6,699 bases of DNA, taken from assembly GCA_964522605.1 (NCBI GenBank), contig CAZFWV010000371.1, forward strand, positions 1 to 6,699, given 5' to 3'. Shown here one piece after another: positions 1 to 4,249 of the stretch (position 1 is its first letter; each line of letters opens with the position of its first letter). The position numbers and the translations under genes were made by a program. The DNA is from CAVZLD01 sp964522605. Its GTDB lineage: Bacteria > Planctomycetota > Planctomycetia > Pirellulales > Pirellulaceae. The notes beneath the pieces are model-generated. The model did not search any database, had not been told where the DNA came from, and saw only the letters and a list, made by a program, of their open reading frames with translations.

Positions 1-236
1 GTCCAGGACCAAGACCAATCCGTCTCGGTCGCAATCCCATCTTGCCGAGGTCCCATCCACTGCGGCCAGTCTTCGTCGGCTTGCGCTGTGGTTGGTGGAT
101 CTGTGGACGGCACCGGCTGATCCAGCGACAATCCTTTCGCCGCCGCACTTTCCGCAATTGGTCCCGCAGGCTCACGCCCACAACCGGTCAGGAGTGGTGC
201 AAGCAAGGCGATCTGTATCCACGACGACTTGATCAC
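1..236 (-). CDS. PQQ-like beta-propeller lipoprotein, N-terminal part (runs off the left edge)
   Basis: Seventy-eight codons are visible from a GTG start at 236-234, preceded by GGAGG (248-244) with a 7-nt spacer. The product starts MIKSSWIQIALLAPLLTGCG: a short basic n-region, a hydrophobic core and a lipobox L16-T17-G18-C19, so it is predicted to be cleaved by signal peptidase II and lipid-anchored. A low-complexity Ala/Pro/Thr linker (about residues 20-53) leads to DWPQWMGPRQDGIATETDW at residues 56-74. This closely resembles the WPQFRGP-x-RDG opening of planctomycete PQQ-binding-like beta-propeller proteins, where the blades follow. The propeller itself lies outside the window, so family membership rests on this signature and any catalytic role is unknown. 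The gene is divergent from the epimerase; a TACAAT (298-293) could be a -10 box, but no good -35 is seen. Confidence 0.82.
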   Translation of the reverse strand, partial: MIKSSWIQIALLAPLLTGCGREPAGPIAESAAAKGLSLDQPVPSTDPPTTAQADEDWPQWMGPRQDGIATETDWSWSW

Positions 237-360
237 TTTCTAACCTCCGCGAAAATGGCCTACTTTCGATTTGGCCCCTGTTTTCCACCGCAATTGTATG
301 GTTTTATCGAGGAGGGCTCTACTGTGGAATGGTCGATCGGGAATCGAAGGAATCGCGTCG
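237..360. promoter_or_regulatory. Divergent intergenic region between lipoprotein and epimerase genes
   Basis: These 124 bases separate two genes reading outward, so promoters for both must lie here or within the genes. The minus strand has GGAGG (248-244) for the lipoprotein and a possible -10 TACAAT (298-293). The plus strand has a GGAGGG at 311-316, followed by an 11-codon frame ATG 329 to TGA 364 whose stop overlaps the epimerase GTG at 361. GAAGG at 346-350 is the nearer ribosome site for that GTG. No clear -35/-10 pair or operator palindrome is visible. Confidence 0.4.
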
Positions 361-1575
361 GTGAACACACCAGAGAATGAATCGCTGCGCGCACTACACG
401 CCGTGTATCGCGACGGACTGCTGTCGGATGTGCTTCCGTTCTGGATTCAGCACGCGGTCGATACGGAACATGGGGGCTTCTTGACCGCGCTGGACCGCGA
501 CGGAACCGTCCTCGATACGGACAAAGGAATCTGGCAGCAGGCCCGCTTCAGTTGGCTCTTGGCCCGACTCTACAACACGGTTGAGCCACGCACGCTGTGG
601 CTGCAGCTTGCCCTCACGGGAATTGAGTTTCTTCAGCGCCATGGCTTTGACACCGATGGCCGCATGTGGTTCCACGTGACGCGCGATGGACGTCCGATTC
701 GCAAACGGCGATACGCCTTCAGCGAGGCGTTCACCGTGATGGCGTACGCGGAGGTTGCGCGGGCAGCGCGGGACGAGCAGTTGCGCGATGAAGCGATCCA
801 ATTATTCGATCGCTATCGCCGGCTGGTCAGCACTCCGGGAGCGCTGCCGGCAAAGTACACGGCCGTGCGTCCCCTGAAAAGCCTCGGTGTCCCGATGATC
901 ACGCTGAACGTCTGCCAAATGCTGCGCGATTCAATCGGCTTTGAGGAGGCCAACTCGATCATCGATCGCTGCATCGCCGAGATTCGCAACGACTTCGTCA
1001 AGCCCGATCTGCAGGTCGTCATGGAAACAGTCGGACCACACGGTGAAATCAGCGATCATTTCGACGGCCGCACACTGAATCCAGGACACGCCATCGAAGC
1101 CGCCTGGTTCATCCTGCACGAGGCCAAGGTGCGAGGTGATCGTTCGCTGATTCAACTGGGATGTAACATGCTCGATTGGATGTGGCAGCGCGGCTGGGAC
1201 TCCGAATTCGGCGGCATCTTTTATTTCCGCGATCTTCGGGGGCTGCCGGTTCAGGAGTACTGGCACGACATGAAATTTTGGTGGCCGCACAACGAAACCA
1301 TCATTGCCACCTTGCTGGCATGGACGCTAACGGCTGATCCCAAGTATGCTCGCTGGCATCAACAGGTTCATGATTGGGCCTATACCCACTTCCCCGATGC
1401 AGAGTACGGCGAGTGGTTCGGCTATCTGCATCGCGACGGACGGCGGTCGGTCAGCCTGAAGGGCAATCTCTGGAAAGGCCCCTTCCATCTACCAAGAATG
1501 CAGTGGTACTGCTGGCGTCTACTACAAGAACACCTGGACATCGCGCAAAGGCAGGACGGCCTCAGACCACTGTAA
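361..1575 (+). CDS. AGE-family epimerase (N-acylglucosamine 2-epimerase-like)
   Basis: The product is 404 residues from GTG 361, the usual length for the AGE/renin-binding-protein family, which interconverts N-acylglucosamine and N-acylmannosamine in the cytoplasm using an (alpha/alpha)6 barrel. Family landmarks are in the right order: KGIWQQARFSWLLARLY with the active-site Arg at residue 62, SEAF near 121, NPGHAIEAAWF with His243, KFWWPHNE with Glu312, EYGEWFGYLHRDG and WKGPFHLPR with His386. These match the Arg, His, Glu and His positions reported as catalytic in AGE enzymes. The NPGHAIEA and KGPFHLPR wording is closer to N-acylglucosamine epimerases than to cellobiose epimerases or YihS-type isomerases, but the substrate is inferred. 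The frame stays open back to a TTG at 271; GTG 361 is preferred because homology begins near it and GAAGG (346-350) precedes it. No sialic-acid genes are next to it. Confidence 0.93.
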   Translation: MNTPENESLRALHAVYRDGLLSDVLPFWIQHAVDTEHGGFLTALDRDGTVLDTDKGIWQQARFSWLLARLYNTVEPRTLWLQLALTGIEFLQRHGFDTDGRMWFHVTRDGRPIRKRRYAFSEAFTVMAYAEVARAARDEQLRDEAIQLFDRYRRLVSTPGALPAKYTAVRPLKSLGVPMITLNVCQMLRDSIGFEEANSIIDRCIAEIRNDFVKPDLQVVMETVGPHGEISDHFDGRTLNPGHAIEAAWFILHEAKVRGDRSLIQLGCNMLDWMWQRGWDSEFGGIFYFRDLRGLPVQEYWHDMKFWWPHNETIIATLLAWTLTADPKYARWHQQVHDWAYTHFPDAEYGEWFGYLHRDGRRSVSLKGNLWKGPFHLPRMQWYCWRLLQEHLDIAQRQDGLRPL

Positions 1576-1678
1576 GCGTTCGTGCGAAATCAGGGAAAGG
1601 TCGTCGGCAGGTACTCGAGGGGTGCGTGTCAGCTTCTACCGACTTGCGCTGCGGTCGGCAAAACTCAAAAGGAGAATC

Positions 1679-1786
1679 GTGGGGGAGTCCCTGTTGGACG
1701 GCCCGGCGGCGAAGGAACCGAAGATTGACGAACAAGGAGTTCCGATTGCTAAGGGCAGCGACCAGGGGCCCGGGGGAAAGACGTGA
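1679..1786 (+). CDS. Possible small protein, 35 residues, function unknown
   Basis: A GTG at 1679 has a strong Shine-Dalgarno (AAAAGGAG, 1667-1674) four bases upstream. It opens a short frame of 35 codons, giving a hydrophilic Gly/Pro/Lys-rich peptide starting MGESLLDGPAAKEPK. The TGA (1784-1786) falls inside the left arm of the palindromic repeat that follows. No signal peptide, membrane segment or known domain is seen. The frame is also open upstream of the GTG, so it may be chance or the tail of a decayed gene. The ribosome-binding site is the only positive evidence. Nothing else between 1576 and 1781 looks coding. Confidence 0.2.
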   Translation: MGESLLDGPAAKEPKIDEQGVPIAKGSDQGPGGKT

Positions 1787-1867
1787 GCCGATGGCGCTAG
1801 CCACGGGCGTTGAGGAGGGAGTGCCGACCTCTGGCACAGCGCCCGACGCTAGCGCGTGCGGCTCACG
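1782..1867. repeat. Imperfect palindromic repeat at contig end
   Basis: The left arm 1782-1809 (CGTGAGCCG...GCGCTAGC..CGGGCG) and right arm 1840-1867 are inverted copies. CGTGAGCCG, GCGCTAGC and CGGGCG all pair, with three- and two-base mismatched patches between them. A smaller stem, GTGCC/GGCAC (1821-1825 and 1833-1837), sits in the centre. The whole would fold as a long hairpin. Planctomycete intergenic regions often carry similar GTGAGCCG...CGGG palindromes, from memory. The scaffold breaks one base after the repeat, as expected if the repeat is multicopy. Confidence 0.6.
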
Positions 1868-1868
1868 G

Positions 1869-1968
1869 NNNNNNNNNNNNNNNNNNNNNNNNNNNNNNNN
1901 NNNNNNNNNNNNNNNNNNNNNNNNNNNNNNNNNNNNNNNNNNNNNNNNNNNNNNNNNNNNNNNNNNNN
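1869..1968. other. Scaffold gap of 100 N
   Basis: Exactly 100 consecutive Ns, the conventional placeholder for a gap of unknown size between two contigs. The real distance and any missing gene are unknown. Reading frames that cross it are artefacts. Confidence 0.98.
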
Positions 1969-2392
1969 ATCCGGTCCTTTGTCTGCGAACGATGAATGAA
2001 ATCGCCGGGTGATATCTGCAGAGAACTGCCCATTAAGACCCCACCGCTTGCAGTTTACACCAAATCCTTCGAGACCTAAGTTTGCCCATCTTCGCTTAGT
2101 TGTCGCGTTCACGAGCAGGTCTCGGTGAATATACTACTTCGGCTGCGCCAGCAGCCCCTTTCCCTGCGAGCAGGAGTGTGGGCCTCCGACGGATGACGTC
2201 GGTGATCGACTACCAATGGGAGATTTCGATCGAGATGGTCTGACCGTACTGTTTTTGGCTGCCAACGCGAGTCTCATCAGTCTTGGGGACGTTAGACGGC
2301 AAGATCCGTGGAAGTACACACGCGACGGCCAAGCCGCGTGCCGCGGACATGACGTGTACGCAGCATGCGCGAACCTGAAATCGCCGGTCACT
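1969..2392. other. Gene-free stretch after the scaffold gap
   Basis: No convincing coding region is seen on either strand. The longest frames have no ribosome-binding site and read as arginine- or serine-rich shadow protein. One plus-strand frame, from ATG 2216, contains DFDRDG (2222-2239), an EF-hand/FG-GAP-like calcium-loop wording, but the surrounding sequence does not continue the pattern. No tRNA, rRNA or strong hairpin was recognised. Confidence 0.5.
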
Positions 2393-2422
2393 TTGACTTC
2401 TTCCGATCCTCGGTGGTACCCT
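2393..2422 (+). promoter_or_regulatory. Candidate sigma70-type promoter of the toxin-antitoxin operon
   Basis: TTGACT (2393-2398, five of six matches to the -35 consensus) is followed after 18 bases by TACCCT (2417-2422), a weak -10 box. A TATAGT at 2425-2430 is a better -10 hexamer but sits 26 bases from this -35. Either would start transcription shortly before the ribosome site GAGGAG (2442-2447) of the antitoxin gene. Planctomycete promoter consensus is poorly known, so this is tentative. Confidence 0.4.
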
Positions 2423-2456
2423 AGTATAGTAGGCATTCACAGAGGAGACTTTCGCC

Positions 2457-2711
2457 ATGGGCACCCGGGAACAGATCGACAGCTTCTATCGCTTTGCATC
2501 GGAGCAACTGGCAATCGGAGGTTCTGAGAAATCCATTGACGAGTTGTACGATCAGTGGCGATACGAGAATCTCACACCTGAAGAGCTGAGGGAAAATATC
2601 GCCGCAGTTCAGGCTGCAATCGACGATATGAACGCAGGTGATACTGGACGCGATGCTGACCAGGTGGAAGAGGAGTTGCGGGAGGAACTCAACCTGCCGG
2701 CGACCGAATGA
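2457..2711 (+). CDS. Putative type II antitoxin partner of the RelE/ParE-like toxin
   Basis: An 84-residue acidic protein from ATG 2457, with GAGGAG (2442-2447) nine bases upstream. Residues 26-61 read SIDELYDQWRYENLTPEELRENIAAVQAAIDDMNAG in two parts: a DELYDQWR helix, then an amphipathic ENIAAVQAAIDDM helix. This pattern is familiar from small proteins encoded just upstream of RelE/ParE-type toxins in planctomycetes. The C-terminal third (DTGRDADQVEEELREEL) is strongly acidic, suitable for neutralising a basic toxin. Its stop overlaps the next start as ATGA (2708-2711), so the two are translationally coupled, with antitoxin first as usual. No ribbon-helix-helix or helix-turn-helix domain can be named with confidence, so autorepression is assumed from the family only. 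The role depends on its neighbour. Confidence 0.72.
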   Translation: MGTREQIDSFYRFASEQLAIGGSEKSIDELYDQWRYENLTPEELRENIAAVQAAIDDMNAGDTGRDADQVEEELREELNLPATE

Positions 2712-3040
2712 AATTCCACGTCAAAGCTCTCCGCAAGGCGGAAGCTGATGTCCGCAGCATTGCGGAGTACCTCTACAAGCGGTCGCCACAAGGAGCCGCT
2801 GCTTGGCTGGATGCCTATCGGCAAGCCCGCACGCGTTTGGCCAGCGATGCAGACCGCTGCGGCCGGGCCGAGGAAGACGAGCATCTCGACATCGATGTCA
2901 AGCAAGTCTTGTTCAAGACGAGACGCGGCCGAATATATCGCATCCTTTTCACGATCGTTGGCAACGAAGTGCGAATCCTTCGAGTCCGTGGACCAGGCCA
3001 AGCTCCCCTTGTCGGCAAGGACGTGGACACAACGCTTTGA
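2708..3040 (+). CDS. RelE/ParE-family toxin
   Basis: A 110-residue basic protein whose ATG overlaps the antitoxin stop. The N-terminal half (MKFHVKALRKAEADVRSIAE, then YLYKRSPQGAAAWLDAYRQA) forms the paired helices of the RelE/ParE fold after a first strand. The C-terminal half carries the diagnostic beta-sheet, LFKTRRGRIYRILF (68-81) and GNEVRILRVRG (85-95), matching the family's 'R-x-RYRVLY...V.IL.I.HR' pattern. RelE members cut mRNA in the ribosome and ParE members poison gyrase. The sequence does not settle which applies: the terminal RVRGPGQ lacks the usual HR or HGAR ending. Length is normal and no frameshift is seen. The pair lies beside a repeat island, a common location for such modules. 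The toxin call is firm, the target unknown. Confidence 0.85.
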   Translation: MKFHVKALRKAEADVRSIAEYLYKRSPQGAAAWLDAYRQARTRLASDADRCGRAEEDEHLDIDVKQVLFKTRRGRIYRILFTIVGNEVRILRVRGPGQAPLVGKDVDTTL

Positions 3041-3112
3041 ACGACGAGTAGAATTCTCTCATCCCGACGAGTGACAATGCAGCCTCTGTCGGCTCGCAAA
3101 ACGAGTGACGAT

Positions 3113-3231
3113 AGGGGACATTTCTCCATTCCCTGGAAGTCGGCGTGATCCAGCGAATTCGTCAAGCCCAAATGTCGGCGCGAGGTCTGCCCGGAATACG
3201 TAATCTGACAAGACGTGAAGGAATGTCCCCT
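3113..3231. mobile_element. Short MITE-like element with 10-bp inverted ends
   Basis: AGGGGACATT at 3113-3122 is matched by a perfect inverted copy, AATGTCCCCT, at 3222-3231, enclosing about 100 bases without a plausible gene. The 9-mer AATGTCCCC recurs at 3354-3362 and 4041-4049 within the nearby direct repeats, so this is part of the same repeat family or a common insertion sequence. No target-site duplication is evident (flanks CGAT and TTGG). A decayed transposase is possible but not recognisable. Confidence 0.45.
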
Positions 3232-3350
3232 TTGGTTTCGCTCGCTTTGCACGCGGTATCGGCCCGCAATGATCGGTTTGTGCGACGTAAATTAAGCTGC
3301 CCAGAAATCCCAAACGCCCTCCGCGAGGTCTGTGTCTACCATCCTGCTCG

Positions 3351-3464
3351 AATAATGTCCCCGTTCTTCGTTCTCGCCGCCTGAGTTCGTTTCAAGTACT
3401 CAACCGCCTCTTGCTCTGACTCCCCTCTCCTCCAAACTTGTTTGGGGAGAGGGGTCGGGGGTGA
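3351..3464 (+). repeat. 114-bp direct repeat, left copy
   Basis: Base-for-base identical to 4038-4151, offset 687 bases. With one mismatch allowed the match extends to 3472/4159, and a 15-base upstream block GAGGTCTGTGTCTAC (3325-3339 and 4004-4018) is also shared. The repeat contains AATGTCCCC, a 66-base stretch open on the minus strand, and a hairpin at 3422-3454 (CCCCTCTCC...AAAC/GTTT...GGAGAGGGG, about 15 pairs with one bulged T). It ends in TCGGGGGTGA. Confidence 0.95.
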
Positions 3465-3466
3465 TG

Positions 3467-3519
3467 GGCCGGGAGCGACAGTCGAACTCAGGTGGCATCA
3501 TGAACGGACGCTCCCGGCC
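3467..3519 (+). promoter_or_regulatory. 11-bp stem enclosing the DUF559 ribosome site and start codon
   Basis: GGCCGGGAGCG (3467-3477) and CGCTCCCGGCC (3509-3519) are perfect inverted repeats with a 31-base loop. The loop holds AGGTGG (3489-3494) and ATG 3500. In mRNA this would present the start in a hairpin loop and could tune translation. It could equally be only an arm of the repeat. The stem is seen directly; the regulatory role is inference. Confidence 0.45.
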
Positions 3520-3940
3520 AGGACGCCGATCTCGTCGCGACGCGGAAGCAATCGCGTTTGCGCGAGACCAGCGCAGCACGATGAACGAGTTTGCGAACGC
3601 CGTGTGGCAGATCGTCCGGAATCGACAGTGCCGGAAGCAGAAGTTTCGGCGTGAGTACCCGATTCCGCCTTATACGGCCGACTTCTGCTGTGTTGCGTTG
3701 AAGCTGATCGTGGAGGTCGACGGGGAACAGCATCACACCGAAGAAGGTCGCTCACGGGATGAACGCCGCGATCGGGGTCTGGCGGAACGAGGATATGTTC
3801 TGCTGCGGATCCCGGGATACGAAGTCTTGCAGGATCCGGCTGGTGTGCGGCGTCGAATCGAGGATGCGATCGACAATCGCCTAGCGTGTTTTCGCGATTC
3901 CCGCCCCCTCACCCCCGACCCCTCTCCCCCAGCAAGCTGA
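3500..3940 (+). CDS. DUF559 (PF04480) endonuclease-like protein
   Basis: The product is 146 residues from ATG 3500 (AGGTGG at 3489-3494). In-frame GTG 3461 and ATG 3464 lie in the flanking repeat and are less likely starts. Residues 48-78 show the DUF559 core: KFRRE, then PIPPYTADFCC with Asp61, then LIVEVDGEQHH with Glu72, Asp74 and His78. GYVLLRIPGYEVL (98-110) and an amphipathic C-terminal helix follow. DUF559 belongs to the PD-(D/E)XK superfamily and resembles Vsr repair endonucleases, so DNA cleavage is likely but unproven. The last ten residues, LTPDPSPPAS, are encoded by the inverted GC-rich repeat, and the stop lies in its hairpin. Length is near normal for the family, with an extra basic N-terminus (RSRPGRRSRRD). 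The gene stands alone between repeats with no methylase or transposase. The family call is firm; function in element movement is speculation. Confidence 0.87.
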   Translation: MNGRSRPGRRSRRDAEAIAFARDQRSTMNEFANAVWQIVRNRQCRKQKFRREYPIPPYTADFCCVALKLIVEVDGEQHHTEEGRSRDERRDRGLAERGYVLLRIPGYEVLQDPAGVRRRIEDAIDNRLACFRDSRPLTPDPSPPAS

Positions 3941-3986
3941 GGGCGAGGGGCCAGAATAAAAAGATGAGGGTCGACCGTGGTCGAGC
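3909..3986. repeat. Inverted GC-rich repeat, hairpin and shared tail after the DUF559 gene
   Basis: 3909-3929 is a perfect 21-base inverted copy of 3444-3464, so the gene is bracketed by inverted repeats. A hairpin follows at 3919-3950 (13 of 15 pairs, two-base loop AA) and overlaps the end of the coding sequence. 3945-3986 is a tail matching 4150-4191 at 37 of 42 positions. The hairpin has no following U-run, so it is not a typical intrinsic terminator. Confidence 0.85.
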
Positions 3987-4006
3987 AAAATCGAGCAAAC
4001 GATGAG

Positions 4007-4203
4007 GTCTGTGTCTACTGAGCTGTACTGCCAATGGAATAATGTCCCCGTTCTTCGTTCTCGCCGCCTGAGTTCGTTTCAAGTACTCAACCGCCTCTTG
4101 CTCTGACTCCCCTCTCCTCCAAACTTGTTTGGGGAGAGGGGTCGGGGGTGAGGGGCCGGAATAAACAATTGAGGGTCGACCGTGATCGAGCGAAGACACA
4201 GAC
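4007..4203. mobile_element. Gene-less copy of the DUF559-associated element
   Basis: This 197-bp unit begins GTCTGTGTCT (4007-4016) and ends with the perfect inverse AGACACAGAC (4194-4203). Inside are the 114-bp repeat (4038-4151), including its hairpin at 4109-4141, and the tail 4150-4191. It therefore has the left and right portions of the gene-bearing copy without the nuclease gene, as a MITE derived by internal deletion would. Which copy is ancestral cannot be told from the sequence. Confidence 0.5.
4038..4151 (+). repeat. 114-bp direct repeat, right copy
   Basis: Identical to 3351-3464. Recombination between the copies would remove a 687-bp circle carrying the DUF559 gene. Downstream the copies diverge: this one runs straight into the tail GAATAAA...GAGGGTCGACCGTG, whereas the left copy runs into the gene. 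Confidence 0.95.
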
Positions 4204-4249
4204 TACGAATGAGCAGACGCGAATCCATCAACTCGATGTCGAAACGCAT

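Larger units (their letters stand above)
3328..3986 (+). mobile_element. Gene-bearing copy of a DUF559-associated repeat element
   Basis: The left boundary is GTCTGTGTCT (3328-3337), followed after a short variable stretch by the 114-bp repeat 3351-3464. The DUF559 gene follows, then an inverted copy of the GC-rich repeat (3909-3929), a hairpin (3919-3950) and a tail GAGGGTCGACCGTG.TCGAGC ending near 3986. The left part and the tail both recur, joined directly, in the gene-less copy at 4007-4203. The boundaries are inferred from this comparison; no transposase is present. Confidence 0.5.

Noticed and set aside
271..360. Longer epimerase start at TTG 271 or ATG 298
   Set aside because: The extra residues do not resemble the family N-terminus and neither start has a good ribosome site; GTG 361 does.
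394..1290. Minus-strand open frames opposite the epimerase
   Set aside because: They lack ribosome sites and known motifs; the plus strand has clear family motifs over the whole stretch.
1374..2112. Open frames on both strands running through the N block
   Set aside because: They include 100 undefined bases, so continuity is an artefact; the visible parts look non-coding.
2134..2527. Overlapping frames on both strands before the antitoxin, including one with DFDRDG
   Set aside because: No ribosome site, no continuation of FG-GAP or dockerin pattern, and the plus frame overlaps the well-supported antitoxin in another frame.
2609..3313. Minus-strand frames opposite the toxin-antitoxin genes and the following spacer
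   Set aside because: Shadow frames without motifs; the toxin and antitoxin on the plus strand explain the region.
3422..3454. Hairpin considered as an intrinsic terminator for the toxin operon
   Set aside because: No U-run follows, it lies nearly 400 bases after the stop, and it is an exact repeat copy, so a repeat explanation is better.
3909..4199. A 96-residue minus-strand frame across the DUF559 tail and repeats
   Set aside because: It is composed almost wholly of repeat sequence, including proline/arginine readings of the GC-rich hairpins; only the KNGDII segment was kept as an observation.
3113..4203. CRISPR array considered for the repeated sequences
   Set aside because: Repeats are few, long and irregularly spaced, with no regular short spacers and no cas genes.
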